Source: a virus. From it: a stretch of 41,754 bases of DNA. Positions within the stretch are counted from its first letter, which is position 1. Every line of letters begins with the position of its first letter. Below the pieces are notes generated by a model. That model ran no database searches and was not told where the DNA came from. It was given only the letters and a program-made list of their open reading frames with translations. The stretch covers positions 1-41,754 of the IMG/VR virus record IMGVR_UViG_3300009068_000071. One strand, written 5' to 3'. Both the position numbers and the translations under genes were made by a program. Below, one piece after another: positions 32,782 through 41,685 of this stretch.

Positions 32782-35700
32782 TTACTTAAGTTTTCGGAAA
32801 TTGAGATAGCACGTAAAAGTTGCGGAGGGCCCAGCAGTTGCAACCACTTGTGTTCCCTGTGTGTGGGTTTGCGCTGTCGTGCCAAGTTGCCCACGCGAAA
32901 CATTAGCTCTAACTTGCCCCGCTACTGTCGAAGCATAACCAGTTAACCCCATTATTTCAGGGCCAACTTTAACATAAGTTAAACCACCAGAGTCGAAAGG
33001 AGATGAGGTTAGCGGTATCGTCGTATCCGTTGCGCTGGTTACGTTGTTTCTAAGCGTTGAGTAAAGTACATTACCTGGAAAAAACGAAACAGAAGGTACT
33101 GTTGTTGATGTAAAAAGCGGAAGCCCCGTAGAAACATTATTTGAAGCCGAATTTGAGACGTTCATTTGATAAAAAGACCCCGTTAAGGGCCTAGTGCCAA
33201 TTGGAAATTGAATTGTACTCGTACCTGAGACTGTCGACGGGGTCACAGTAAAATAACCAGCAAGTAGTGAGGAAGAATAGATGTTTCCGGTACCTTGTCT
33301 GTTTGTTACTAAAATATAAATTGATTCAAGTGCACAAGGATAACCCTCGGTAAGAGTTGCAAAATTGGACAACCCAAGTGCTACTGGATATTGATTGCTA
33401 CTATCCAAGGGTAAACCCGATCTAGACAAACTAAATGTAGATAAAACTGGTTCTGCAACGTCACTTATTAACGCAATTGTTCCGTCTTTGTTGGGGAGAT
33501 AAAGGGTTCGGGGAGTGGTTGCTGTGCCACGGATTGTGGTAGGTTCGCTGATTAAAGAATACTGTAGAGTGCTTGGGTTCCGATAGAATGTTTGCGTCCC
33601 AATTTGCAAAATACCCTTGCCTTGCGATAAAGCCGAAGCTTGAAAAGCATCGCGACCCCGCAAATATTCAACATTGCAGGTTGCGCCAGGCAGGTCATTA
33701 CTGCTTGCGTAGTCTCCCGCGTTAAGCCAATTTTCGGTACTGACCTCTTTGGAGCCGTACGTTCCTGCAGAATACGCTCCGGATAATGTTGCGTAAAGGT
33801 CACTGTAATTGAAAGCCCAATAGTTGCCTAGTTCTCCGTAGACATAACGTGAAGGAGTGCCAGCAACGTTTTCAAAGACGTCGTAGGTACTACCATTACC
33901 GAGACTACGGTAAATCTCTTGCAAGTAACAAATCCCAGTGCCATCAATAGCGATTTGCCACTCCACGTGAGGAAGAGGCGTGTACCCTGGTTCGTACACG
34001 GGCTCAACTTTAAAAGGTAGAAATGGGTTGCTGGCGGCAGCTACTGGGTCTCTGTAGAAAGTTTTTGGAGTGCTTCCACGTATCACGCTTACCGTAACAA
34101 TAAACGGGATATTTGGATACGCTCCAGAAAATCTAAATTGTTTTGTAATGTCCGTAACTAATTTTGGGATCGTAGCATCGGACACCAAAGTTCCACTTTG
34201 ATCGGGCAAATAAATTTGTAGGTTTTGATGCTCTTCGTCGGCCTTATGTCGGAGGGTTGTTCTTTTGCCATCTTGATTATCGCCAAGCTCAATAAAACCT
34301 AATTTTGTATTAATCGAGCCGCCCCCAACAGATGTGTTAATTGAACCCCCCTGGAGATCTCCATACCAACTTTCATAGCCTCCGCTAGTGTTAATCGAGC
34401 CCCCGCCGTTAGATGTGTTGATTGAACCACCATCACCAATCACCCCACCAGTAGTATTGATTGAACCACCATCATTATAAGTATTTATTGAACCTCCGCT
34501 ATTTGAGGTATTGATTGAGCCACCGGGACCGTCTCCACCCCCTGCAGTAATTATGTTGCCGCCAGCGCCACCCGATGAGCCGGAGGTATTGATTGAGCCG
34601 CCCTCAATGTAATTACCATCCCCTTCATGCACCCCCCTAGTATTAATTGAGCCGCCGCCATTCGACTGATCCCCAACCAAAAGGGTTCCGTTTGTGTTCG
34701 GGAGTGAAAGCGATATGGGGGGTGCGGGCGATACGGCGGTTGTAGTTGTAATACTTCCGCTAACAGCGCCATCTGGATAAAGAGTATATGATTGAACTTC
34801 TGGATACCCGGCATTTACTACAACCCACTCACCTAAATAATTAGCGTTTGTATTTGTAGCAAGCAGCAGATTGTCTTCACTTTCAAGATCGCGAAGCTCT
34901 CCCCCAGATATTGCAAATCTATCACCTAGTACAAGTGCATCATAGTTGTCATCATAAGTATATGTTCCATTCCCAACTGCATAATCACCCACGAGCCCAT
35001 CTATAACTAATTGACTAATATACTGACCAACCATGCCCCAATTTATTCCGTCCCCAGATACAAATCCGCGTTCATTCCCACTCCCGTCAAATAGCTGAAA
35101 CCGTTCCTCGTTTTCGTTCCAACTCAATGAAAAACCATTTGAGGGGCCCGAGAAGGTGTAGCTGTGCAAATTCTCATCACTGTCCCGATCTGGAATCCCA
35201 ATAGCAGTATATGTCCCATTAAGATTCGGGGTGCTTGTTCCAGAGATTATGATTTGCGAAACATAACTGTAGTTTGGAAGATCTGACTGCGCAGTGCCGA
35301 CAAGGGTTGTTCGTTGCCTCGCGTCTCCAAACTGAATGGAGCCTTTCCCCGTCAAGTTAATCGAACCACCTCCGTCAGAAGTATTGATTGAACCACCAGC
35401 GCCAAGCAGTCCACCTGAGGTATTGATCGACCCACCTATAATCTTGGGGTTCTCGTTCGGTAACAAAAACCCTTCGCCAAGATCTTGCCAGTATTCGTTA
35501 CCGCCCTGAACTGGTGGGATCGAGTCGTTTTGAGCAAGGCACCTATAGACTCTGCCCGCGTTATAAACTATTGAGCCGGCTAAATACGGATTGCCAAGAC
35601 CCTCCGTATGTCTGTCAGTCCATTGTACGCCTACTTTCGTACCCAGATTAGAAGTGCCAGAACTTGTGTTAGCCTCAATTTTATTAAGAAGCCTTACTGT

Positions 35701-35859
35701 CTTGCGTAGGGACGCATCAGCTCCGTCGCTTACTTGGGGTAAGTCGTCCACGCTTGCCCCAAAACTAGAACTGGTATTGGCCTCAATTTGGTTAAGAAGA
35801 CTTACCGTCTTCCGAAGGGACGCATCAGCTCCGTCATTAATGGCGGGCGTATCATCCAT
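32782..35859 (-). CDS. Large repeat-rich fibre-like protein between scaffold and capsid genes
   Basis: A 1025-residue protein from ATG 35859. Its N-terminus has a 36-residue tandem duplication (residues 2-37 and 38-73) with the common part DGADASLRKTV.LLN.IEANTSS, which looks like a short coiled coil that could dock the protein on a capsid or collar. It then has two groups of GGSINT repeats (12 copies in all), separated by a beta-rich region of about 230 residues (RTTLVGTAQSDLPNYSYV; GDNQDGKRTTLR). The C-terminal third has strands of the fibre type (YLPDQSGTLVSD; GTATTPRTLYLPNKDGT; GQVRANVSRGQLGTTAQ). Repeats and overall make-up suit a trimeric fibre. Its position, between scaffold and major capsid, is unusual for a tail fibre and suggests a capsid fibre or decoration protein instead. 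Confidence 0.75.
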   Translation of the reverse strand: MDDTPAINDGADASLRKTVSLLNQIEANTSSSFGASVDDLPQVSDGADASLRKTVRLLNKIEANTSSGTSNLGTKVGVQWTDRHTEGLGNPYLAGSIVYNAGRVYRCLAQNDSIPPVQGGNEYWQDLGEGFLLPNENPKIIGGSINTSGGLLGAGGSINTSDGGGSINLTGKGSIQFGDARQRTTLVGTAQSDLPNYSYVSQIIISGTSTPNLNGTYTAIGIPDRDSDENLHSYTFSGPSNGFSLSWNENEERFQLFDGSGNERGFVSGDGINWGMVGQYISQLVIDGLVGDYAVGNGTYTYDDNYDALVLGDRFAISGGELRDLESEDNLLLATNTNANYLGEWVVVNAGYPEVQSYTLYPDGAVSGSITTTTAVSPAPPISLSLPNTNGTLLVGDQSNGGGSINTRGVHEGDGNYIEGGSINTSGSSGGAGGNIITAGGGDGPGGSINTSNSGGSINTYNDGGSINTTGGVIGDGGSINTSNGGGSINTSGGYESWYGDLQGGSINTSVGGGSINTKLGFIELGDNQDGKRTTLRHKADEEHQNLQIYLPDQSGTLVSDATIPKLVTDITKQFRFSGAYPNIPFIVTVSVIRGSTPKTFYRDPVAAASNPFLPFKVEPVYEPGYTPLPHVEWQIAIDGTGICYLQEIYRSLGNGSTYDVFENVAGTPSRYVYGELGNYWAFNYSDLYATLSGAYSAGTYGSKEVSTENWLNAGDYASSNDLPGATCNVEYLRGRDAFQASALSQGKGILQIGTQTFYRNPSTLQYSLISEPTTIRGTATTPRTLYLPNKDGTIALISDVAEPVLSTFSLSRSGLPLDSSNQYPVALGLSNFATLTEGYPCALESIYILVTNRQGTGNIYSSSLLAGYFTVTPSTVSGTSTIQFPIGTRPLTGSFYQMNVSNSASNNVSTGLPLFTSTTVPSVSFFPGNVLYSTLRNNVTSATDTTIPLTSSPFDSGGLTYVKVGPEIMGLTGYASTVAGQVRANVSRGQLGTTAQTHTQGTQVVATAGPSATFTCYLNFRKLK
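34308..35445 (-). repeat. GGSINT hexapeptide repeats in the fibre-like protein
   Basis: The motif GGSIN(T) occurs 12 times: three copies within 35345-35445 and nine within 34308-34660. Between copies are short variable Gly/Ser/Asn linkers such as SGGLLGAG, SNG and YND. In DNA the unit reads as a repeated GGYTCAATYAATAC-type stretch on the minus strand. The repeats are separated by a non-repeat region, so they are likely stacked rungs of a beta-helical shaft. Confidence 0.85.
35645..35856 (-). repeat. 36-residue tandem duplication at the fibre N-terminus
   Basis: Two copies with a period of 108 nt encode DDTPAINDGADASLRKTVSL... and DDLPQVSDGADASLRKTVRL... They differ at few positions; both contain a heptad-like helix ending in NTSS. 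Confidence 0.85.
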
Positions 35860-35863
35860 TTAA

Positions 35864-37144
35864 TTAAAGGCCTTTTTCGAGAGCCTCCAAGAAGCCAAGA
35901 CTTGAATCAATTTTCTCGCTCTTCTCAGGAGCTAACCCGGAGCCGACACCAGGTGTGGCTTTCCGGTATTCGGACAAATTGTTCTTTAGGCTCGCAAGCT
36001 CTTGGTTCGTTTTTGAAACGTAGTCTTTGAATACCTTAACAACTAATGGAAGGGTTACGGCTTGATAGGTCAACGCTGCACGTTGCTTATGGTCTAAAGG
36101 CTCGGAATCAAGTTGTTCGGCTTGCCCCCGAATCTCATCGATGGTTTTGTTCCATTGCTCGTTACCTTCCACTTTCTTGAGAAGAGGCAATTCTTCTTGG
36201 AAAGAATTCCATACCTCCCCAAAAGCCTTTTTGGCTTCTGCGTCATACTGAGAGCGGCTCGCTTTTTCAGCTTCTTCTTCCCGTCGAGCAATTGCCTCGA
36301 GAGCTGATTTACTTTCCCTAACCATCTCATCGCGCTTGGTGTTCAGCAAAGCAAGTTCATCAACCTTAGTCCGAACGGCTAAGGCGTCTACAGCATCCAT
36401 ATCGCTAGTTAGTTCTTTCAAAAGAACTCTCCGCTTCGCCCCGTCAGTTTCCTGCGCAGCCTCAAGAATCGGGTTGGCTTTTAGGTCATAAACCTTCGCA
36501 ATATCAGTAATGGTCTGTACCGTCTGCTTAATTGGGTCTCCAACAGCTGTTTTGTACTCGCGAGTAGCCTCAATCTTAGAAAGCCTAAGTTCACCCTCAA
36601 GTTCATCCCGTTCTTTCTGGAATTGCTCAAGCTTGGCTTGGTACTCGGCAAGCTGAGGGTCGGATTTAACATCTTCACCCTCGTCTTCGACGGTTTCGGT
36701 ACGGCTAGCAACTTTAGACTCAAAGTCTTTAAGTTTGGCTTTAGCTTCGCGAAGTTCCTTGGTTAGTTTTGCAAAAGCGGTCTGTGCTGCTGGCGACTTT
36801 ACCTCTGGTAGTGCTTCTTCTGCGGGTTTTTCATCCTGCGTTTTTTCGGGGGCTTCTTGAGTCGCTTTTTCTTCTAGACCGATTTTACCGAGTTGATCAA
36901 GGATAGAGGATGGCGTTTTGCTGGTGGCCTCTGTCTTTTGTTCCGGTGCCTTTTCGGATGGTTTAGAAGCCTCGACTTCTGGAGTGGGAACTTTAGCGGG
37001 CTGCTCGGAAGCCTTTTCTGTTAAGGGAATAGTCGATTTCGAATCCCCAAGAGCTGCGTCAAGCGCGTCGGAAAAGCTAACGGTTGGGGCCGCAGATTCT
37101 GCGGGTTTGGTTTCGACGGGTGCTGTAACAGTTTCAGTGGGCAT
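35864..37144 (-). CDS. Scaffolding protein
   Basis: A 426-residue, strongly charged protein. Residues 1-120 are Pro/Glu/Lys/Ala-rich and disordered-looking (EKASEQPAKVPTPEVEASKP). Residues about 120-310 form long coiled coils (FAKLTKELREAKAKLKDFES; EYQAKLEQFQKERDELEGEL; DELALLNTKRDEMVRESKSA). A C-terminal helical part ends with EKIDSSLGFLEALEKGL, as seen in scaffold C-termini that bind the capsid protein. The gene lies after the portal and before the capsid region. The start is ATG 37144 with an SD GAGGA 9 nt upstream. Its identity rests on composition and position. Confidence 0.85.
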   Translation of the reverse strand: MPTETVTAPVETKPAESAAPTVSFSDALDAALGDSKSTIPLTEKASEQPAKVPTPEVEASKPSEKAPEQKTEATSKTPSSILDQLGKIGLEEKATQEAPEKTQDEKPAEEALPEVKSPAAQTAFAKLTKELREAKAKLKDFESKVASRTETVEDEGEDVKSDPQLAEYQAKLEQFQKERDELEGELRLSKIEATREYKTAVGDPIKQTVQTITDIAKVYDLKANPILEAAQETDGAKRRVLLKELTSDMDAVDALAVRTKVDELALLNTKRDEMVRESKSALEAIARREEEAEKASRSQYDAEAKKAFGEVWNSFQEELPLLKKVEGNEQWNKTIDEIRGQAEQLDSEPLDHKQRAALTYQAVTLPLVVKVFKDYVSKTNQELASLKNNLSEYRKATPGVGSGLAPEKSEKIDSSLGFLEALEKGL

Positions 37145-37149
37145 TTGTT

Positions 37150-37437
37150 TTAATCCTCTTTCTTAACGTTTTCCCAGGGTTCTGGGTTTTCCTGCTTTTG
37201 CCTCACTATTTCTTTTAAAGCTTCAATATTCCGAAGTGCATCATAGTAACCTTCGCGTCTGGAGTTCATAAGAGCGTTGTGCTGAATTGCGTCCATGCCC
37301 TCTGGGATTCGTACTTCAGAGGGGAGTGCAACATCTTTTAAAACCAACAAGCCGGTCTTAAGGGTTTCGTTGTTTTCCCAGAGTTGTTTCCATTCTAGTT
37401 GTAGATCTTCTCGTTTTGCCCATTCGGTTATTTTCAT
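37150..37437 (-). CDS. Hypothetical protein between portal and scaffold, 95 residues
   Basis: Not recognised. The sequence is helical and charged, with Trp near both ends (ITEWAKREDLQLEWKQLWEN ... ENPEPWENVKKED) and a short VALPSEVRIPEGMDAIQHNA segment in the middle. It starts at ATG 37437, thirty bases after the portal stop, and ends 5 nt before the scaffold ATG. Position suggests a minor head or head-assembly protein. Confidence 0.75.
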   Translation of the reverse strand: MKITEWAKREDLQLEWKQLWENNETLKTGLLVLKDVALPSEVRIPEGMDAIQHNALMNSRREGYYDALRNIEALKEIVRQKQENPEPWENVKKED

Positions 37438-37455
37438 TGTGTCTCGACGCTAGGC

Positions 37456-37461
37456 TGTCAA
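37456..37461 (-). promoter_or_regulatory. Post-stop TTGACA element after the portal gene
   Basis: On the minus strand, TAAACAGTATTGACAG starts at the portal stop codon; TTGACA lies 6 nt after TAA. The next gene starts only 18 nt after the element, so a -10 box at the usual spacing would overlap the start codon. This argues that the element is not a simple -35 box, or that it drives a leaderless or downstream transcript. Confidence 0.4.
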
Positions 37462-37467
37462 TACTGT

Positions 37468-39684
37468 TTAGGCAAGATTATTCTGCCGCATTTTTTGAGC
37501 CGCTTCAGCATCCCTAATTGCTAGTTTTTGTTGCACATCGGCCACTTTGAGTCGCTGGTCAAGCTGCGCTTGTTGCATCTTAATTTGAGAATCAACTTGT
37601 GCTTTCTGCACCGCGAGCATCGTCTTTGGGTCCATACCTCCATTTGGGTTTTGAGCCTGTGCCTGCGCTTGCGCCTCAGCCTGTCTCTTGGCCTGTGCCT
37701 GAAGTTGCTTGCCAATATTTTCAACAGCTTCGCGCATTTGGTTAAGAATTTGACGAGCCATTCCGATTTCTTCCTTGCGAGAGGGATCGCCGCCCAATTG
37801 CTCAACGTGGGCGGAACTATGTGGGAATTGAAGTTGTAAGTAAGACATTGCTGTTTTCGGATCGACTTGATTTTGTTGCAAGGCTTGTAAGAAACGATTC
37901 GCGTCTTCCAAATGAACTTTTGCGTGGACTGCGTGGTTCTCACCAGGGTTTACGCTGACTCCACGTCCACTTTGCATCGCGCCATTTTCCAGCTCAGCAA
38001 TCTTCGCATCAACAGGAACTCTCTCAATTTCGCCCTTGGGGATATACCTGTCAACCTGATCGTACCCGACCCTTGCGGCTACCCGGTCGCGAATGAGGTT
38101 ACGCTGACCAACTTCATCAAATCTCGGCATGATGGCCATAAATTCATTAAAGGCCAACATACGGGCACCGGGACTCCCTGCTCCAATTGCTCGCACGGCT
38201 TGCACACGGTAAACCTTTTCAACAGCCTTCCACGGAACTCCACGGGCTTCAATCCGTTTGCGGAAATCCAGTGCTTCCCTCCCACCTGGCTCGTCGGAGC
38301 GGTAACTAACTTTTGTAAGTCGGCGAAACTGCTCAGCCAAGAGCTTCTGGAAAGGAATGTAATAAAGGTTCATAGCCTGAGTTGAGAGGATCGACTGCTG
38401 TGCAAGTTGCGCCTGAACTTCTGTGGCAGTGCGAGCGTCGCCGTCGGGCATCACTTGCTTCTGGTTGTATGTGCCAGTGTTGTTCTGACGTACAACTTCA
38501 AGATCGCGCACAATCGGCAATACGTTGCCGGCCAAATTGGGCATAGTCTTATCGACCACATTGATCCCGGGAGGAAGTATTGAAAGAGGACCGTTGTACA
38601 TCAGCGAAAGATTGGCGACGTCCTCACCAGTTGCCGGCTGAATCATCAAGGCTGAGGAAAGCATTGCCCCATCAACAACCGCGTTACGAAGACGATTAGA
38701 AAGCTGCACAAATGGGAAAAGCTTGTAACCCAACCCGCGAACGCTGTGGAGTAGCCCGTTTGTGCCTACACCGTAAGAGAACAAAACAAACGCTTCGTTG
38801 GCGTGTTTAAATCGGCTTGGCTTCTTGAACAGAAAGTCATCTGTGTCACCTGCCCTGGGTCCGATATAATGCGAAATTGTTCCATCAAATTCCTTAACAA
38901 AATAGTGAACGCAACGGACAACTTTTGAGCGTGCGTGAGAATAAATCAGATCATTGTTCTTCAGCTCTTCCTGGAGGCGTTCCCAATCCCGGGTTGTGGC
39001 TCTCCCACTCTCGGTCGACAACAGGATGGCCTTACGAGTTTCCTCGACATTCCAACCAAGCTCGGCGGCAATCTTGGGATTCTCAATAAATTGATACAGC
39101 TCGCCAACAAGATAGTGACGCTCAATCGTGGCAATTTCGACCTTGGTGTCGCAAGCTGGGGTGCCACGTGGAACTTTAAAATCTTTAAGCCCGCACACAT
39201 TCCATTTCCAATTCCTATTATCCTCAAAATAAACAACTCCAACACCCTGCGAAACAAATTGGTGTGCCAACATCTGCTGCTTGTAGAAGAACTCATCCCA
39301 ATCTGTAACGGTTCTGTGAAACTCTTCGGCGATGATGTTTTCCCATTCAATACGTTGAGCTGGGTCGCCCTCTGAAGTCTTTACCGAGGCCAGCCGGTCC
39401 ACTGAATTTACTAGGTCGGAATAGGCTGAAAGCGCGGTCTCAAGGGCGGCTGAGGACTCTCCGAAATTAAGGTTGGCTCGATATCCTTGGCCAAGCGCCT
39501 TTAGCTGTTGCGGAGAATAAGGTGGCTCGCCATCGAGCATCGACTGGATTTTCTGGCGATCCAGAGAGGAAGCGTCGTCGGCCATACGGATGGCCGTATA
39601 AATAGCGTGTGCGCTTTTAGCATCTTTAATTCGAGTCCTGGGGGCTTTCCCAGACTCGGAAATGTTCTCGAGTTCGATAGACAC
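37468..39684 (-). CDS. Portal protein (head-tail connector)
   Basis: A 738-residue protein of the size and order expected for a podovirus portal, directly after the large terminase. The first third is helical with SPQQLKALGQGYRANLNF; the core contains YVHYFVKEFDGTISHYI-like strands (VRCVHYFVKEFDG) and RNAVVDGAMLSSALMIQP; then helical, clip-region-like sequence TEVQAQLAQQSILSTQAMNL. The last ~100 residues have an extended Gln/Ala-rich helix (QAEAQAQAQAQ, about 655-675) followed by another coil (VDSQIKMQQAQLDQRLK), as in the barrel of many portals. The start is GTG 39684 with a weak GCGGGA upstream; no better start is in frame nearby. Confidence 0.85.
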   Translation of the reverse strand: MSIELENISESGKAPRTRIKDAKSAHAIYTAIRMADDASSLDRQKIQSMLDGEPPYSPQQLKALGQGYRANLNFGESSAALETALSAYSDLVNSVDRLASVKTSEGDPAQRIEWENIIAEEFHRTVTDWDEFFYKQQMLAHQFVSQGVGVVYFEDNRNWKWNVCGLKDFKVPRGTPACDTKVEIATIERHYLVGELYQFIENPKIAAELGWNVEETRKAILLSTESGRATTRDWERLQEELKNNDLIYSHARSKVVRCVHYFVKEFDGTISHYIGPRAGDTDDFLFKKPSRFKHANEAFVLFSYGVGTNGLLHSVRGLGYKLFPFVQLSNRLRNAVVDGAMLSSALMIQPATGEDVANLSLMYNGPLSILPPGINVVDKTMPNLAGNVLPIVRDLEVVRQNNTGTYNQKQVMPDGDARTATEVQAQLAQQSILSTQAMNLYYIPFQKLLAEQFRRLTKVSYRSDEPGGREALDFRKRIEARGVPWKAVEKVYRVQAVRAIGAGSPGARMLAFNEFMAIMPRFDEVGQRNLIRDRVAARVGYDQVDRYIPKGEIERVPVDAKIAELENGAMQSGRGVSVNPGENHAVHAKVHLEDANRFLQALQQNQVDPKTAMSYLQLQFPHSSAHVEQLGGDPSRKEEIGMARQILNQMREAVENIGKQLQAQAKRQAEAQAQAQAQNPNGGMDPKTMLAVQKAQVDSQIKMQQAQLDQRLKVADVQQKLAIRDAEAAQKMRQNNLA

Positions 39685-39704
39685 GTGTCCCGCAAGTCTA
39701 ACAT

Positions 39705-39720
39705 TGACGAAAATTCGTCA
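39705..39720 (-). promoter_or_regulatory. Palindrome between terminase and portal genes, possible operator
   Basis: The arms TGACGAA and TTCGTCA (39705-39711 and 39714-39720) are perfect inverted repeats with a 2-nt centre. The right arm overlaps the post-stop TTGACG element, so the site could be a repressor/activator site or a small hairpin. Confidence 0.4.
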
Positions 39721-39721
39721 A
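39716..39721 (-). promoter_or_regulatory. Post-stop TTGACG element between terminase and portal
   Basis: On the minus strand, TTGACG lies 7 nt after the terminase stop codon TAA and 31 nt before the portal GTG. A weak TAGACT lies 15 nt downstream. Same series as the other post-stop elements. Confidence 0.35.
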
Positions 39722-39728
39722 GAGGTGA

Positions 39729-41453
39729 TTAAGCGCCAAGCAGTTGACGATCTCCGTGGGAGCTCACGTCTAGTTTCTTGGCCGACTTAAGCCACCCCTC
39801 CCCTCGATTCAGAACAAGCTTCCCACCGGCGTAGGCATTCAGTCTTTGACGGCAGATATCCAGCATTAGAAAAGCGGCGTCTGCCAAGTCAGGGCTTTTC
39901 CCCATCCTGGCCTTCATGTCCTTTTTTGGCTCCACGACAAGTTTTCCACCTGACATGGTGCTGTATTTCCTAGCAGTCAGCTCCCTGGCTAAGTCGGGAG
40001 AAATACCCTTAAGCTGGCCTGACCTCAGAAACTCAACCCCAACGTACCAAAGTTCCGTTACACGGTTTGTGAATTTCTCGTTGGCCTTCACGGGAGAGAC
40101 TCCACTCGTGGGCATCATTGTAGGCTTTTCCCCAAACTTGACCCGAAAGACCCTGGGCGACCACATTTCGCTTAAAATGTCACAAAACGGGTCTCCAGCG
40201 CCTGTGGCGTCGACGGCAAGGTGTTCCGGCCTCACACCCTCCTTTTCGCAAATCTCGCGCACCTGGCGGGCAATCTGAAAGTTTCTTGGCTCATTAGCTT
40301 TGGTAGAGTCTTCCCGCAAAAGATAGGGCTTCGCAAAAGATACCGCGGGCACACCTACATTTGTCTTACCATAAGCTCCAATATAGAGGACGCTTCGATC
40401 TCCCCCATTGGTGAAGGCTGGATCGAACCCAGCTACTTTTGTGGGAGTTCCGTCCCAAACAGGCTGTGCCTCTCCCTCATACCGGCGAATATCCGCTTCC
40501 GAATAGATGTTCTGTTCTGCCCCAATAGGCGACGGAAAAGAACGAATGAACCTCCAGTAAGAGAGCGAGTTCTCGCCTTGGTACTCCCGGGCTTCACGAA
40601 GCTGTTTGCTCGTGAGCAAGAATGGCCACTCATCGTCTGAATCAAGGTTAGGAGTTCGTTCTCCGTCCAAATGAATGCACTTGCCTCGTGTGGTGTCCCA
40701 CTCGTCCATCTCAGCGTTGACCCCATTCCAAGTAGCCGTAGGGGTAATGAACTGGCCGAAGGGGTCATAAGCCGAGGCGAAATTGCCAAGAGCAATACAT
40801 TGAAAGTAAGGATTCGAATCCAGATTGTGTATTGCCTCGAAGATAGCGGGAGAAACGTCGGTGGCCTCGTCAACTAGAAGGAACACTCTTTTGTTCTTAA
40901 GGCCGATAAGCTTCTCCGTTGCCTCCTTCTCTTTGTCTTTAGCGGACGGGATAAGAGTAATCGACGACCTGTCGCTGCCAGCCTCCTCCATAATCAACTT
41001 CCCCATAGAGTCTACAATCTTTCCGGGTAGCCCTTGAACCTGGAGATGCCTCTCGCGAATCACCCCCCACATACGTTTCCTGGCTTCTCGAACTGACGTA
41101 GTCGTGACTAGGACAAGCGTATTGAAAGGATCGGCTAACCAATTAACTAAACCCCAGATCCCAATGCAGTGAGTTTTGCTCGAGGACTTGGGACCAGAGA
41201 TGCCTAGATAATTATGTAAGCAGGCCGCCTCAAAAATTCTTTCGGCCCACGGATTCCACTGAAACCCTCCCTTATTTTTCTTCTTATCATACGGCCAAAG
41301 TAGCTCAACGACCCTTCGGAAATGCGCATATTTGCCCAAACCTCCGCGCGCTGGAGAAAAGTTTTCGCGGAAGCCAATTAGTTCAATTGTTAATTCCGTA
41401 GTTCCGGCAGGCCAAGTTCGCCCATATCGCTCAAAAGACTCACTCACATCCAT
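39729..41453 (-). CDS. terL: Terminase large subunit (packaging ATPase and nuclease)
   Basis: A 574-residue protein from ATG 41453 with the two-domain plan of large terminases. ATPase part: GPKSSSKTH (Walker A type, about residues 85-93), VLVTTTSVREARKRM, Walker B VFLLVDEATDV, and coupling motif CIALGNFAS. Nuclease part: GFDPAF (first acidic residue), AVDATGAGDPF (second), and SPDLADAAFLMLD near the end (third). It powers DNA translocation into the prohead and cuts the concatemer. TTG 41459 is an in-frame alternative but would lie in a likely -10 box. There is no small terminase subunit in the window; the partial upstream gene is a candidate. Confidence 0.9.
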   Translation of the reverse strand: MDVSESFERYGRTWPAGTTELTIELIGFRENFSPARGGLGKYAHFRRVVELLWPYDKKKNKGGFQWNPWAERIFEAACLHNYLGISGPKSSSKTHCIGIWGLVNWLADPFNTLVLVTTTSVREARKRMWGVIRERHLQVQGLPGKIVDSMGKLIMEEAGSDRSSITLIPSAKDKEKEATEKLIGLKNKRVFLLVDEATDVSPAIFEAIHNLDSNPYFQCIALGNFASAYDPFGQFITPTATWNGVNAEMDEWDTTRGKCIHLDGERTPNLDSDDEWPFLLTSKQLREAREYQGENSLSYWRFIRSFPSPIGAEQNIYSEADIRRYEGEAQPVWDGTPTKVAGFDPAFTNGGDRSVLYIGAYGKTNVGVPAVSFAKPYLLREDSTKANEPRNFQIARQVREICEKEGVRPEHLAVDATGAGDPFCDILSEMWSPRVFRVKFGEKPTMMPTSGVSPVKANEKFTNRVTELWYVGVEFLRSGQLKGISPDLARELTARKYSTMSGGKLVVEPKKDMKARMGKSPDLADAAFLMLDICRQRLNAYAGGKLVLNRGEGWLKSAKKLDVSSHGDRQLLGA

Positions 41454-41458
41454 TTGCA

Positions 41459-41486
41459 ATATTAAAAGTGGTCAAGAATACGTCAA
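41459..41486 (-). promoter_or_regulatory. Candidate promoter for the terminase gene
   Basis: On the minus strand, TTGACG (41486-41481) and TAATAT (41464-41459) are separated by 16 nt, a sigma-70-like arrangement. Transcription would start about 6 nt later, at or beside the ATG at 41453, which implies a leaderless mRNA. No SD is visible before that ATG. Confidence 0.45.
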
Positions 41487-41685
41487 GAATTTTTACCCCA
41501 ATTCTGTAATTAGCTATTCATCAGCTTTTTCTGTGTTTTTCCAATTGGGCTATGACCCCGCTTCTGTAAGTTACTTATTTCCAACAATTTCCGATAAGCT
41601 CTTCATGAAAAGGAAAATACATAGGAAACCTCGGAAACGCAATCGGCAATAATCGGAAGAGATTTCCGTTGCGCTGGTCAAGATT

